Of a DNA stretch of 64,000 nucleotides, positions 1-8,868 are shown one piece after another. Position 1 is the first letter of the stretch; every line of letters begins with the position of its first letter. The notes under the pieces are model-generated. The model made no database searches, was not told the origin of the DNA, and saw only the letters and a program-made list of their open reading frames with translations. Origin of the DNA: Clostridiales bacterium (GTDB lineage Bacteria; Bacillota; Clostridia; Oscillospirales; CAG-272); NCBI GenBank assembly GCA_012840355.1, contig DULN01000005.1, forward strand, positions 22,048 to 86,047, read 5' to 3'. Both the position numbers and the translations under genes were made by a program.

Positions 1-842
1 GCGGTCAAAGCCGGGTAAGCGCACACGCGGTCGTCGTGCCCATACGCGCCGATGAAGCTGCGGTCAAACCCCACGTCGCGCGCCTTGAGCGCCGGCACCA
101 CGGTCAGCTCGGCGCAGCGGAAGTCCGCCTCGGTCATGCCGTATTTCTCATGCAGTATCGAGAGTATGTTCAGCTTTATTTTCTCGTCGCCGCCGTTTGG
201 GCAGGGCTGCGAGCCGAGGAGGATATTCAGCCCCTCGCCCGTGATGCCGTCGGCGAGCGAGCGCGCCATCTGGTCCTTAGCAAGGTGCGGCAGAAGGTCG
301 GTTATGTAAAACACCGGGTCGCCTTCATCCTCGCCGACGGTGACCTCCACCGTCTCACCGTTCGGTAGCGACACCACGCCGTGGATGGCGAGCGGGATAG
401 CCGTCCACTGATACTTCTTCACGCCGCCGTAGTAGTGCGTCTTAAAAAACGCAAACCCGCTGTCCTCGTAAAGTGGCATGGGCTTTAGGTCAATCCTCGG
501 CGAGTCGACGTGCGCGGCGGAGATTATAATTCCGCTTTCCGGCTCGCTGCCCACGGTAAACACGAAAAGCTGCTTGCCGCGGTTGTTGTAGTAGTACTTG
601 CCGCCCGGCGCGACCTTCTCGCCGAGCTTATGCTCGACAAAGCCTCGCTCTTTCGCGAGCATTATGCCATATTTTACAGCCTCGCGCTCGGTCTTTGCCG
701 CGTCGATAAACTTCATGTAGCCCGCCGCGTACTCGGAGCATTTCGCCATCCCTTCGGCGCCGAGCTTCTCGAATATGTCGGGCTTTTTGTATACAAGCTT
801 TTCTTTCAGCTCTTCAGCTTTGCTTTTTTCATTCTCTGCCAT
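1..842 (-). CDS. M18 family aminopeptidase, N-terminal part (runs off the window)
   Basis: This is the first 280 codons of a zinc metallo-aminopeptidase of family M18, which removes N-terminal residues from peptides in the cytoplasm. The ATG at 842 follows a good AGGAGA ribosome binding site. The segment SAAHVDSPRIDLK (about residues 108-120) carries the HxD zinc-ligand motif of the family, and GAYGHDDRVCA near the window edge matches the conserved Asp-containing metal site. The acidic, Lys-rich N-terminus (MAENEKSKAEELKEKL) has no signal peptide. The C-terminal part lies beyond base 1, so completeness cannot be judged. It is only 36 bp downstream of the GH31 gene and may be co-transcribed with it. 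Confidence 0.9.
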   Translation of the reverse strand, partial: MAENEKSKAEELKEKLVYKKPDIFEKLGAEGMAKCSEYAAGYMKFIDAAKTEREAVKYGIMLAKERGFVEHKLGEKVAPGGKYYYNNRGKQLFVFTVGSEPESGIIISAAHVDSPRIDLKPMPLYEDSGFAFFKTHYYGGVKKYQWTAIPLAIHGVVSLPNGETVEVTVGEDEGDPVFYITDLLPHLAKDQMARSLADGITGEGLNILLGSQPCPNGGDEKIKLNILSILHEKYGMTEADFRCAELTVVPALKARDVGFDRSFIGAYGHDDRVCAYPALT

Positions 843-878
843 TGGCTTGTCTCCTGTTTATGTAAATCATTTTATCGC

Positions 879-2873
879 CTAAGGTAAAACTATCTCATAC
901 CGCTTGCCGGGATAGCCGCCCCTGCGCGTGACGCTGTATTTTCCGCCCTCGCAGCGGATCTCCACGACGTTGTACTCGCCGCGCTCGTATGCGAAGCTTA
1001 CCCCGTCGTCCTCGTATAGCCGGCAGGCCGCGTCGCCCTCGCCGAACTTCTTTGGCGTGATGGTGAACACCGCGTCGTCGGCGACATACTGCAGCGGCTC
1101 GGCAAGCGGGATAATCGAGCCGTCGCGCACGAAAATGAGCATCTCCTCGAGCGCGGGCGTAAACTCATACTTCCGCCCGCCCTCGTATACATCGCCGGTG
1201 AAGAAGTTGTGCCACTTGCCCGCAGGCAGATAAACCGAGCGCGTGCGCTTTTTGTGCGTCACCGGCGCGTATAGCAGGCTGGGCCCGCACATGTACTCGT
1301 CTTCGATGCCGTAAGTCTCGCGGTCGTCGGGGAAATCAATTGGCAGCGCGCGGAATGGCGGCAAACCTGTGCGCATGTACTCGAAAAACGCCGAGTAAAA
1401 GTACGGCAAAAGCCGCATGCGCAGCTCAAACACCCGGCGCATCTTCGACTCAAACTCGCCGCCGTCACAAAGCAGCTCGCCGCGGTGGTTTTTCGCCGTG
1501 TCGTACTGCTTCCAGTCGGGGTGCGGTATCCACCAGCAGTTAAAGTTCGCCTGCGGCGACATCACTACCGTCTGCGCGCGGCGAAGCAGCTCCTCCTCGG
1601 TACTTGCCTGCCGCACCTCGGGCGTCCAAAGCAGCCCGCAATACGAGGCGGTGATAACACCGCGGATGAAGTCGTCGATGTCATAAAGGTCGCTGTAGAG
1701 CACATACGGCATAGGCGAAGCCATCGCGCCCGAGCTGCGGACGTTGCTGTACGTGCGCCTGCCGACCTCGCGGTACGCCGGCTCGAGCATCTTCTGCGCG
1801 AGCATGCCCATAAGCGTGTGCATCGCCTCGCCGTCTAGCCCCGATTTGGGGAAACTCGTCTGCTCGGGGTAGGACCACGGCGGGCTTATAAAGTCGCTGC
1901 TGTCGCACTCGTCGATTTTAAAGCCCGAGACTCCGCGCTCAAGAAACGCGCGCTTATAGTAGTCGCAGAAAGCCTTGCGGGCATCCTCTAGCGAAAGGTC
2001 GGGCACAATCCCGCCCCAAACCATATAGTCGCCCGCCGCCGGCTCAAGATCCTTATACAGCGGAGAGTCGGGGTGCACGAACAGATGGGTCCAAAGGTTG
2101 GTGCGGAAGCCCATCTCCGCAAGCTTTTTCACAAACCCGTCAGGGTCGGGGAATTTTTCCTCATTCCAGACATAAGTGCAGCTATACGCGTGGGTCTGCC
2201 AGCCCGGCTCCAGCCCCAAGACGTCGACCGGCATGCGGTCGGCGCGGATGCCCTCTACCTGCCGCTCGACCATCTCGCGCGTGGCGTGTATCCACGTGCG
2301 GTACCAGATGCCAAGCCCCCACATCGGCGGCAGCGCGCCGCCTCCGCAGAACATATTATAGCGCTTGACTACCCCCGCAATGTCTGGCCCGGCGAAAACG
2401 TAAATCTCAATGCCCCGCGCGAGCGGGACCTCGATGAGCGTATGCTGCCCCGCGCCAGCACCGCCTTCGCGCTTTACGTGCGTGCCGAAATAGAAGGTGG
2501 CGTACCGCGCTGTGTCGACCAGCACGCCGTAGCCGCGGCTCGAGATGAAAAACGGCACGGGCGCGTGGCTGTCGCCAAGGTCGGCAGACGGGTCGGAGTT
2601 GACGCGCATCGTCTTTTTCTTGCCGCGCTGCCGCACGGACTTAAGCTGAAGCCCCAGCCCGAAAATCTCCTCGTCGGGCTCAAGCGGCAAGATTAGCTGC
2701 GCGCCGCGAGGCGTTGCCCGAAACTCCATTTTTGCCGGGTCGATCGGCGGCGCGTACTCGCATGTGCCCTCCTCGCGCTCGGGGACTACGCGGGCTTTTG
2801 CGCTTTCCCAAAACAATTTGACCGGAGTGACGCTCTCCGGTTCGCCGAATGAATATTTGAATACCCCATTCAT
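879..2873 (-). CDS. Glycoside hydrolase family 31 (alpha-glucosidase/alpha-xylosidase type)
   Basis: This 664-residue enzyme of the GH31 retaining alpha-glycosidase family is cytoplasmic, with no signal peptide. It shows an N-terminal beta-sandwich, then a TIM barrel beginning near GLGIWYRTW, with the nucleophile segment GFKIDECD around residue 320 and a C-terminal beta domain. The substrate cannot be fixed; alpha-glucosides or alpha-xylosides are likely. An in-frame ATG at 2942 lies upstream of an extended -10 box (TGCTATAAT, 2931-2938), inside the promoter, so the ATG at 2873 is preferred although its ribosome binding site is weak (AAGGCA). AAGGAG at about 2904 is too far upstream to serve it. 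The gene lies next to GH130 and GH29 genes, which suggests glycan breakdown. Confidence 0.88.
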   Translation of the reverse strand: MNGVFKYSFGEPESVTPVKLFWESAKARVVPEREEGTCEYAPPIDPAKMEFRATPRGAQLILPLEPDEEIFGLGLQLKSVRQRGKKKTMRVNSDPSADLGDSHAPVPFFISSRGYGVLVDTARYATFYFGTHVKREGGAGAGQHTLIEVPLARGIEIYVFAGPDIAGVVKRYNMFCGGGALPPMWGLGIWYRTWIHATREMVERQVEGIRADRMPVDVLGLEPGWQTHAYSCTYVWNEEKFPDPDGFVKKLAEMGFRTNLWTHLFVHPDSPLYKDLEPAAGDYMVWGGIVPDLSLEDARKAFCDYYKRAFLERGVSGFKIDECDSSDFISPPWSYPEQTSFPKSGLDGEAMHTLMGMLAQKMLEPAYREVGRRTYSNVRSSGAMASPMPYVLYSDLYDIDDFIRGVITASYCGLLWTPEVRQASTEEELLRRAQTVVMSPQANFNCWWIPHPDWKQYDTAKNHRGELLCDGGEFESKMRRVFELRMRLLPYFYSAFFEYMRTGLPPFRALPIDFPDDRETYGIEDEYMCGPSLLYAPVTHKKRTRSVYLPAGKWHNFFTGDVYEGGRKYEFTPALEEMLIFVRDGSIIPLAEPLQYVADDAVFTITPKKFGEGDAACRLYEDDGVSFAYERGEYNVVEIRCEGGKYSVTRRGGYPGKRYEIVLP

Positions 2874-2930
2874 GGCTTGCCTTGCCGGCTTTAGCGGCGC
2901 TCCTTTCCGAAACTTGAGCACTACCGGTAT

Positions 2931-2959
2931 ATTATAGCACATCGGTACGGAAATATCTA
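2931..2959 (-). promoter_or_regulatory. Promoter of the GH31 gene
   Basis: Read on the minus strand: TAGATA at 2959-2954, a 17-base spacer, then TATAAT at 2936-2931 preceded by TGC (extended -10). The -35 is weak (4 of 6), which the extended -10 can compensate. Transcription would begin near 2924, downstream of the long-form ATG at 2942. Confidence 0.6.
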
Positions 2960-3059
2960 TATTTAAATGGTAAAAAATCGCCTTCGCGTTGCGAATAGCA
3001 ACTCACCCAATCCGCCGCACGGGTATTGGATAGGGGGAAAATAGCACGGATTTTGTAGG

Positions 3060-3172
3060 CGTCGCCTGCACGGCAGGAGGCTCGGCACAGGGCGGAGCCT
3101 GTCTGCGGGGTCCGGGATCCCCCCGGCGTAAAGAAGGGGTGTGGGGGGACTTTTTTCAAAAAGTCCCCCCAC
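3060..3172. repeat. Mosaic intergenic repeat ending in a long palindrome
   Basis: The interval between the GH31 and GH130 genes holds a GC-rich segment (GGCGGAGCC, then CCGGGATCCCCCCGG at about 3113-3127) and a palindrome at 3141-3172 with arms GTGGGGGGACTTTTT and AAAAAGTCCCCCCAC. The same modules recur at many other gene junctions in the window. The palindrome can fold into a hairpin with a T-tract and may terminate transcription of the GH130 gene. Confidence 0.7.
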
Positions 3173-3198
3173 GAAACGGCCCTACTATAACAACCCAA

Positions 3199-4173
3199 TT
3201 ACATCGGGTACTTCTTCATATGCTCAATCAGCTCGTCGACGGTGGTGAAGGCAATGCCAGTGACAGAGTCGGCGCAACCGTAGTAGATGGCGATGCGGCC
3301 GGTATCGGCGTCGGCGAGAGCGGCGCACGGGAACGTTACGTTCGGCACGTCGCCGGCAAGCTCGTAGATTTCCTCCGGCCCGAGGATATAGTGCTTCGAG
3401 CGCATTTTCACCTTCCACGGCTCGTCAAGGTCGAGTAGCGCGCAGCCTACGCGGTAGACGTAACCGTTGCAGGTTAAAATAACGCCGTGGTAAATCAGCA
3501 GCCAGCCCTCGTCGGTCTCAATCGGCACCGGCCCCGCGCCGATTTTAAGGCTCTGCCAACCTCCGCGCCGCCCCATAACAAAGCGGTGGCGGCCCCAGTA
3601 AATCATGTCCGGGCTTTCGCTGTAGAAAATATCGCCGAACGCCGTATGCCCGGTATCCGACGGGCGCGAGAGCATCGCGTATTTGCCGTTTATCTTGCGC
3701 GGGAACAAAACGCCGTTGCGGTTATATGGCAAAAACGCGTTCTCAAGCTGGTAGAACGTCTTAAAATCGTCGGTATAGCCCACGCCGATAGTCGGGCCGT
3801 GGTAGCCGTTGCACCAGGTGATATAATACCGCCCGTCAATCTCGCACACGCGCGGGTCATACCTGTACTCGCAACGCGTCACATACGGGTCGCCTTCGAA
3901 AACGATAGGCTCGTGCTCGATTGTCCAGTTAATCCCGTCGTCGCTGAATCCCGCGTAAATGTTCATCTCAAGCGCGCGGCTGTCGCAACGGAACACGCCC
4001 GCAAAGCCGTTCCCGAACGGCACCACGGCGGAGTTGAACACGCTGTTGGACGTCGGGATAGCGTGCCGCCCGATTATCGGGTTTTTCGAGTACCTCCAAA
4101 CCGGCGCGTTATAGCCCGCCGGCTTGTCCTCCCAAGGGATGTTCGGGAGGGGTTTGCCGATTATCTTTGCCAT
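3199..4173 (-). CDS. GH130 family glycoside phosphorylase (beta-mannoside type)
   Basis: This 324-residue protein fits family GH130, inverting phosphorylases that split beta-mannosides with phosphate to give alpha-mannose 1-phosphate. It reads as a five-bladed propeller from PNIPWEDKP onward, with [26 protein letters not shown] (the DPR region of the catalytic site), [15 protein letters not shown] and GWLLIYHG typical of the family. There is no signal peptide. The ATG at 4173 follows a clear GGAGG site 11 bases upstream. With GH29 and GH31 neighbours it suggests breakdown of mannose-containing glycans, either plant mannan or host N-glycan. The exact acceptor (GlcNAc, mannose or glucose) cannot be told from the sequence. 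Confidence 0.9.
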   Translation of the reverse strand: MAKIIGKPLPNIPWEDKPAGYNAPVWRYSKNPIIGRHAIPTSNSVFNSAVVPFGNGFAGVFRCDSRALEMNIYAGFSDDGINWTIEHEPIVFEGDPYVTRCEYRYDPRVCEIDGRYYITWCNGYHGPTIGVGYTDDFKTFYQLENAFLPYNRNGVLFPRKINGKYAMLSRPSDTGHTAFGDIFYSESPDMIYWGRHRFVMGRRGGWQSLKIGAGPVPIETDEGWLLIYHGVILTCNGYVYRVGCALLDLDEPWKVKMRSKHYILGPEEIYELAGDVPNVTFPCAALADADTGRIAIYYGCADSVTGIAFTTVDELIEHMKKYPM

Positions 4174-4269
4174 TTTGTATATCCTCCGTTTTGTTGTTTT
4201 TTTATTCTGCCTCAGCTAGCCGCCGGAAACCGGCTTCCCTTTTATGCGTCATGTAAGCGTTACAAAACG

Positions 4270-5472
4270 TCAGGCGCGCTCGACGTAAAACGCCTCAGCG
4301 GACTTGAGGGCGTGTCCGCACTCGCACTCGGTCACCTCGACGGTAAGCTCCGACACGCGGACGGTCGGGAACATTATAATGCGCTTGTGCCCGACGGTTA
4401 GCCCCTCGTACAGCTGCACATGCCCGCCGGCCACCGGGATGTTGCCCGTCACTTTAAACCTTCTAATCCGCTCGCCCGAGGTTATGTCCTCGGCAAGCAC
4501 GAGGTGGTTTACAAGCTTGCGGCCGCCAAGCTTTACGACGTACTTGTCGCCGCGCCGCTCAAAGCCAGCAGCTACGGGGTTTGAAAACCTCCTACGGATT
4601 TCCGCGCCGAACTCTAAAAGCCTTTTAGCGTCAGGCTCGGGGAGCTTGCCGTCGCGCCCCGGCCCGATGTTTATAAGCAGGTTCGCGCCGCAGCCGACCG
4701 AAAGGTAGTAAAGCCCAATAAGCTCGTCGACGCTTTTTACGGTGTGCGCGTCGGCGTCGCTGTAGAACCAGTTCGCCTCCCTCATGCGGCAGTCGCACTC
4801 GGCGGGGAGGAACACAGCCGTGCCGTCCGAGCCGCGCAAAACGCTGCCGTTCGCTATGCCCGCGACGCCGTCCTCGTTTTCCACCCAGCGCGTGTCGGGG
4901 TCCCACATGTTGAAAATTGTAATCTCCGGCTGCATCGAGCGGATGGCGGCGATTATGCGCTCGCGGTCGAACTCGTGCCCTTCCGAGCCGCAGCCGTCAA
5001 ACCAAAGGTAGTCGATTTTGCCGTAGCCGGTGAGCAGCTCTCCTATCTGCCCGATGAAATAGTCGTCGTACTCGCGCGGGTCCATCTTGCGCGAGCCCCA
5101 CTGCGCGGGCGAGTAGTAAAAGCCGACCTTTATCCCGTACTTGCGGCAGGCTTCAGTAAAGTCGCGCACCACGTCGCCCTTGCCGCCCATATAGGGCGTG
5201 TTTGCAATGTTATACTCGGTGTACTTCGACGGCCAGTTGGCAAAACCGTCGTGATGTTTGCATACGAGGATCGCGTACTTTGCGCCGGCGTCGCGCACCG
5301 TGCGTATCCAGCCGTCGCAGTCGATTTCGGGAGGGTTGAAGCCCTCGAGCGGCATTGGCCTTTCGTCCCAGTCTCGGTGCCCTTCGTAGAACGTGCGGAT
5401 GCCGAAATGGAAAAAGACGCCGAACTCCCAGCTTAGAAACTCAAGCTGTTTTGCGGAAGGAACTACACTCAT
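4270..5472 (-). CDS. GH29 alpha-L-fucosidase
   Basis: This protein of about 400 residues belongs to GH29, retaining exo-alpha-L-fucosidases. EFGVFFHFGIRTFY, KYAILVCKHHDGFANWPS, GIKVGFYYSPAQW and IDYLWFDGCG are the familiar landmarks; the Asp in WFDG is the expected nucleophile. No signal peptide is present, so it should act on imported fuco-oligosaccharides. The start is uncertain: an ATG at 5487 has no ribosome binding site, while the ATG at 5472 follows GGGGTG, and the latter is used here. A hairpin that looks like the recR terminator lies only about 25 bases upstream, leaving little room for a separate promoter. Confidence 0.9.
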   Translation of the reverse strand: MSVVPSAKQLEFLSWEFGVFFHFGIRTFYEGHRDWDERPMPLEGFNPPEIDCDGWIRTVRDAGAKYAILVCKHHDGFANWPSKYTEYNIANTPYMGGKGDVVRDFTEACRKYGIKVGFYYSPAQWGSRKMDPREYDDYFIGQIGELLTGYGKIDYLWFDGCGSEGHEFDRERIIAAIRSMQPEITIFNMWDPDTRWVENEDGVAGIANGSVLRGSDGTAVFLPAECDCRMREANWFYSDADAHTVKSVDELIGLYYLSVGCGANLLINIGPGRDGKLPEPDAKRLLEFGAEIRRRFSNPVAAGFERRGDKYVVKLGGRKLVNHLVLAEDITSGERIRRFKVTGNIPVAGGHVQLYEGLTVGHKRIIMFPTVRVSELTVEVTECECGHALKSAEAFYVERA

Positions 5473-5496
5473 CGCCCTACACCCCATAAATATTAC

Positions 5497-5519
5497 TAAA
5501 AGCCCCGCTCTTGCGGGGC
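5497..5519 (-). terminator. Likely terminator of the dnaX-ybaB-recR transcript
   Basis: On the minus strand a GCCCCGC/GCGGGGC stem with an AAGA loop is followed by TTTT. It lies between recR and the fucosidase gene. The T-tract is short, so some readthrough is plausible. Confidence 0.6.
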
Positions 5520-5619
5520 CGGTTGCCCTTTTTTCGCTATTTTAGCCGCGCTAGCCGCCCGATGGCGCGCCCCCTGCTTTTTGCTAGGCGTGGGGCAACT
5601 TTGTTCCCCACCCTCTCCC

Positions 5620-6225
5620 CTACGCCTCAACCTCGCGGCGGCCTTCGAGCGCGCGCGTGAGGGTCTGCGCGTCGGCGTACTCGAGGTCGCTGCCGACAGG
5701 GATACCGTACGCGAGCCGGCTCACTTTAACGCCGTACGGCTTGATTTTGCGCGCGATGTACATGGCGGTCGTCTCGCCCTCAACGTCCGAGCCGGTCGCG
5801 ATTATAACCTCTCGCACGCCGCCGGACTCGACGCGAGCGACCAAGTCGTCAATATGAAGCTTTTCAGGCCCGCGCCCGTCGAGCGGGGAAATCGTGCCGC
5901 CGAGCACATGGTAAAGCCCCTTATACTCGCGCGTCCGCTCAAACGACATGAGCGAGCGCACGTCCTCGACCACGCAAATCAGCCCGGCATCCCGCCCTTC
6001 GTCCCCGCAGACGGCGCACAGCTCGCCTTCGGCAATGTTATGGCAGCGCGCGCACTCGCGAACGTTGCGCTTGACATCGAGCAGCGCGCCGGCAAACTCC
6101 TCTACCCGCTCCTCGCTCATGTCGAGCACCGCGAGCGCCAGCCTCAGCGCCGTCTTGCTGCCGATGCCCGGAAGGCTGCGGAACTGCTCCACCAGCCGCT
6201 GCAGGGGAAGTATAAGCTCAGTCAT
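5620..6225 (-). CDS. recR: Recombination mediator protein RecR
   Basis: RecR, 201 residues, the usual length. It works with RecF and RecO to load RecA onto gapped DNA. Visible are the N-terminal helix-hairpin-helix (RSLPGIGSKTALRLA), the four-cysteine zinc finger CARCHNIAEGELCAVC (about residues 57-72), and the Toprim domain with VVEDVRSLMSFE and IIATGSDVEGETTAMYIA. It is the last gene of dnaX-ybaB-recR, the order found in Bacillus and many Clostridia. Confidence 0.97.
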   Translation of the reverse strand: MTELILPLQRLVEQFRSLPGIGSKTALRLALAVLDMSEERVEEFAGALLDVKRNVRECARCHNIAEGELCAVCGDEGRDAGLICVVEDVRSLMSFERTREYKGLYHVLGGTISPLDGRGPEKLHIDDLVARVESGGVREVIIATGSDVEGETTAMYIARKIKPYGVKVSRLAYGIPVGSDLEYADAQTLTRALEGRREVEA

Positions 6226-6270
6226 CTTTCGCTCCGTTTAAATCACCGCAGGGGGTTCCCGCGGGTAAAG

Positions 6271-6618
6271 TTAGATAAGCCCCGGAATGTTTATCTCGCC
6301 CGTGATTTTCGCAAGCTCGGATGCGTTCGTCTCCTCGACTTTGCGTATAGCCTCGTTCACGCCCGCCGTGATGACGTCGGCGAGCGTCTCGATGTCGTCC
6401 GGGTCGACAATCTCGGGCTTTATATCAATTTTTAGTATTTCCTTTTTGCCGTTTATCTTCACGGTAACCATGCCGCCGCCGGCAGTTACCTCATACTCGC
6501 GCTGCTCGAGCTCCTGCTGCAGCTGCGCCATCTGCTCCTGGAGTTTCTGCGCCTGGCGCAGCATGCCCTGCATATTCGTCGGGCCGCCGCCCATGCCGCG
6601 CGGAATCCTTGCTTTCAT
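6271..6618 (-). CDS. YbaB/EbfC family nucleoid-associated protein
   Basis: This small DNA-binding protein of about 115 residues forms the tweezer-like dimer of the YbaB/EbfC family. It has a Gly/Met-rich N-terminus (MGGGPTNMQGMLRQAQ), an amphipathic helix (LQEQMAQLQQELEQREYEV), and a strand region (GGGMVTVKINGKKEILKIDIKPEIVDPDD). The ATG at 6618 is chosen because AAGGGAGA lies 7 bases upstream; an ATG at 6651 lies within the end of dnaX and lacks such a site. It sits between dnaX and recR in one transcription unit. Confidence 0.95.
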   Translation of the reverse strand: MKARIPRGMGGGPTNMQGMLRQAQKLQEQMAQLQQELEQREYEVTAGGGMVTVKINGKKEILKIDIKPEIVDPDDIETLADVITAGVNEAIRKVEETNASELAKITGEINIPGLI

Positions 6619-6631
6619 GCCAAATCTCCCT

Positions 6632-8341
6632 TTACAGCTTAAAATCTTCAAAATTATCGGCAGGCGCCGGGCTAGCCGCGCCCGTTATGAATTTTATATC
6701 GTCAGCCGATATTTCCCTGCCTTCAAACTCGGACAAAATCCCGGCAAGCCGGGCTTTCACGTCGGGCCTGTCAAGAAACCCAAGCATCGAGCTTGAGCAG
6801 CCGAGCGTCACCAAAAACCTATCCCCGCTCACGGCGGCGCTCCCCTGCACGAGGAAGCCTGCCTCGCCCTCATATATCGGGTCCTTCCTGAACCGCTCGA
6901 CCACGTCCGCCCATCGCCCGTACGGCTTGCCCTCGCCCGCCGCATCCTGCTTCGTATCGACAAAAGCCGCCGGCACCGGAGCAGGCGCGCTTTCAGCCGC
7001 CGCCACATCCTCATCATGCGTTTCTGTTTCCGCGCCACCAGCCGTGCCGCTTGCGTCGGCGGCCACATCCCACGGCGGGGAATCTGTATCATCCGGCGCA
7101 GGGCTACCGGCCAGATCTGCGGTATTGCCCTGCCCCTCGGCGGGGACAGCCGGCTTGCCCTTTTGCGGCGCTATTGCAGCAGCGCCCGCCGACAGCCTCG
7201 CCACCGCCGCCTCGAGCGCCGCGACGCGCTCTAGCAGCGCGCTGTAGTCTGCCTCAAACTGCGGGTTCGCCATGCGGACAAGCGCAAGCTCGGCGACGAG
7301 CCTTTTTTGCGAGCCGGGGCGCGACATGCGGACCAGCGCCTCGTCGGCAAGCTCGCTCTGCCTCGCCAGCGCCTCGGCGGGGATACGCCTTGCAAGCTCC
7401 GCCACAGCCACAAACTCCGAATCGGTAAGGTCAAGGTACGCCCGCGGGTTTTTAGTCGACTTTATGACCAGCATGTCGCGGTACAGCCCCACAAGGTCGC
7501 CCCAGAACACAGTTACGTCTGTGGAGGCTTCATATGCCCGCTCAATCACATTAAAAATCGCCTCGGTGTCGCGCTCCTGCACCGCGCGCACGGCGGCGAG
7601 AAGCAACCCCCTGTCCGCCGCGCCGGTGACCGCGCGCACCTTTTTTTCGGTGACAGGAGCCCCGTCGCCGGCGCAAAGCTCGAGCGTCGAGATGGCGTCG
7701 CGCATGCCGCCCTGCGCGAGCCTCGCGATAAGCGAAGCCGCGCCCGGCTCAAGCTCAATGCCCTCAGCCGACGCGATTTCGGAAAGCCTCTTTATGATAG
7801 AGGCGTTGTCGATGCGCCTGAAATCGAACCTTTGGCAGCGCGAGATAATCGTCGGCGGGAGCTTATGCGGCTCGGTTGTCGCGAGGATAAACACCACATG
7901 CGCCGGCGGCTCCTCAAGCGTTTTAAGCAGCGCGTTGAACGCCGCCACCGAGAGCATGTGCACCTCGTCGATTATATAGACGCGGCGGCGCAGCGCCGCG
8001 GGGGTGTATACTACCTCGTCGCGGATGTCGCGCACGTTTTCGACGCCGTTGTTCGACGCGGCGTCAAGCTCGAGCACGTCGGTCGCCGTGCCGTTATCGA
8101 TTAGCCGGCAAGACGGGCACTCCCCGCACGGCTCGCCGTCCTGAGGGTTTTCGCAGTTTACGGCTTTGGCCAAAATTTTAGCGCAGCTGGTTTTACCCGT
8201 GCCGCGCGAACCGCAAAAAAGATAGGCATGCGAAATTTTGCCGGTCGCGACCTCGCGGCGCAGCACGGACGTCACATGATCCTGCCCGTAAACGTCGGCA
8301 AAGGTCTTCGGCCGCCATTTACGGTAAAGCGCCAGATGCAT
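6632..8341 (-). CDS. dnaX: DNA polymerase III subunits gamma and tau
   Basis: DnaX, 569 residues, the clamp-loader ATPase of the replicase. The AAA+ module has Walker A GSRGTGKTSC (about residue 44), a zinc-binding Cys cluster (CENPQDGEPCGECPSC), Walker B DEVHML, and ATTEPHKLP. A Pro/Ala-rich linker follows (roughly residues 380-480), then a C-terminal tau-like domain ending near FITGAA. The ATG at 8341 follows AAAGGGG. The gene lies just downstream of the SRP RNA on the same strand, as in Bacillus, so some transcription may come through the SRP terminator. No convincing programmed-frameshift site was looked for or found. Confidence 0.96.
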   Translation of the reverse strand: MHLALYRKWRPKTFADVYGQDHVTSVLRREVATGKISHAYLFCGSRGTGKTSCAKILAKAVNCENPQDGEPCGECPSCRLIDNGTATDVLELDAASNNGVENVRDIRDEVVYTPAALRRRVYIIDEVHMLSVAAFNALLKTLEEPPAHVVFILATTEPHKLPPTIISRCQRFDFRRIDNASIIKRLSEIASAEGIELEPGAASLIARLAQGGMRDAISTLELCAGDGAPVTEKKVRAVTGAADRGLLLAAVRAVQERDTEAIFNVIERAYEASTDVTVFWGDLVGLYRDMLVIKSTKNPRAYLDLTDSEFVAVAELARRIPAEALARQSELADEALVRMSRPGSQKRLVAELALVRMANPQFEADYSALLERVAALEAAVARLSAGAAAIAPQKGKPAVPAEGQGNTADLAGSPAPDDTDSPPWDVAADASGTAGGAETETHDEDVAAAESAPAPVPAAFVDTKQDAAGEGKPYGRWADVVERFRKDPIYEGEAGFLVQGSAAVSGDRFLVTLGCSSSMLGFLDRPDVKARLAGILSEFEGREISADDIKFITGAASPAPADNFEDFKL

Positions 8342-8404
8342 CGCCCAGCCCCTTTCGTCTGCCTATTTTAACTTAACTTATGTAATCAGGGGAAAATTCC
8401 CCTA

Positions 8405-8422
8405 ATAAAACCCCTTTTGGGG
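8405..8422 (-). terminator. Terminator of the SRP RNA
   Basis: On the minus strand the 3' end of the SRP RNA reads GCCCCAAAAGGGGTTTTATT: a CCCC/GGGG hairpin with an AAAA loop followed by a T-tract. The CCCC also closes the terminal helix of the mature RNA. Confidence 0.75.
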
Positions 8423-8715
8423 CTTGTCACAGGACCATACACCTTCCCTCGAACGGAGAGCCCTGCGCGGAAGCCGTGCGCTCGGCTCGGAACAGGCGAC
8501 CCCGCAACACATCGGCATAACTGCTTAATGCTGCTCGGTTCCCCGCCTGACATGGTTCACAGCCGCCGATTGCGCGGGACCCGTTCGTCAACGCTCCGCG
8601 CCCGGCGCGGCCGCAAGGCTACCGCCCTCGGCGAAGGAATGCACCCCTGCTATAGCGGATTGCAGGTTACAGGGCACCGCTAACTCCCCGGCTGGTATGG
8701 TCCTGTGATAAACCC
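8419..8715 (-). ncRNA. ffs: Large bacterial signal recognition particle RNA (with Alu domain)
   Basis: This RNA of about 297 nt targets membrane and secreted proteins together with Ffh. Its ends pair over about 18 bases (GGGGTTTATCACAGGACC at the 5' end with GGTCCTGTGACAAGCCCC at the 3' end). The Alu domain shows GGTGCCCTGTAACCTGCAAT and CTATAGCAGGGGTG near the 5' end. The S domain tip carries CCATGTCAGGCGGGGAACCG followed by AGCAGCA and, on the returning strand, GTTGCGGGGTCGCCTG. This is the large Firmicutes form, not the 4.5S form. It has its own strong promoter and lies upstream of dnaX. Confidence 0.96.
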
Positions 8716-8729
8716 CAAAACGTATAATG

Positions 8730-8758
8730 AGTATATCACACCCGCACCTATTTGTCAA
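8730..8758 (-). promoter_or_regulatory. Strong sigma-A type promoter of the SRP RNA
   Basis: On the minus strand TTGACA (8758-8753), a 17-base spacer and TATACT (8735-8730). This is a near-perfect vegetative promoter placed 6-8 bases ahead of the likely RNA start around 8715-8723. Confidence 0.9.
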
Positions 8759-8815
8759 TACGAGCATGCCGTTATGAACATTATATGTCGCCGGTGTAAA
8801 CACTCGCCCGGATAC

Positions 8816-8845
8816 TTGACAGCTTTCGGCAAAATGGTTTATCAT
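8816..8845 (+). promoter_or_regulatory. Promoter of the ZTP riboswitch-purH transcript
   Basis: TTGACA at 8816-8821, an 18-base spacer and TATCAT at 8840-8845. It is divergent from the SRP promoter; the two -35 boxes are about 58 bp apart. Confidence 0.75.
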
Positions 8846-8868
8846 ATTATGTTGTAAAACCGAATAAC

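Noticed and set aside
5581..6435. Plus-strand frame of 284 codons over recR
   Set aside because: It runs antisense through recR and ybaB, shows no family motif, and has no ribosome binding site.
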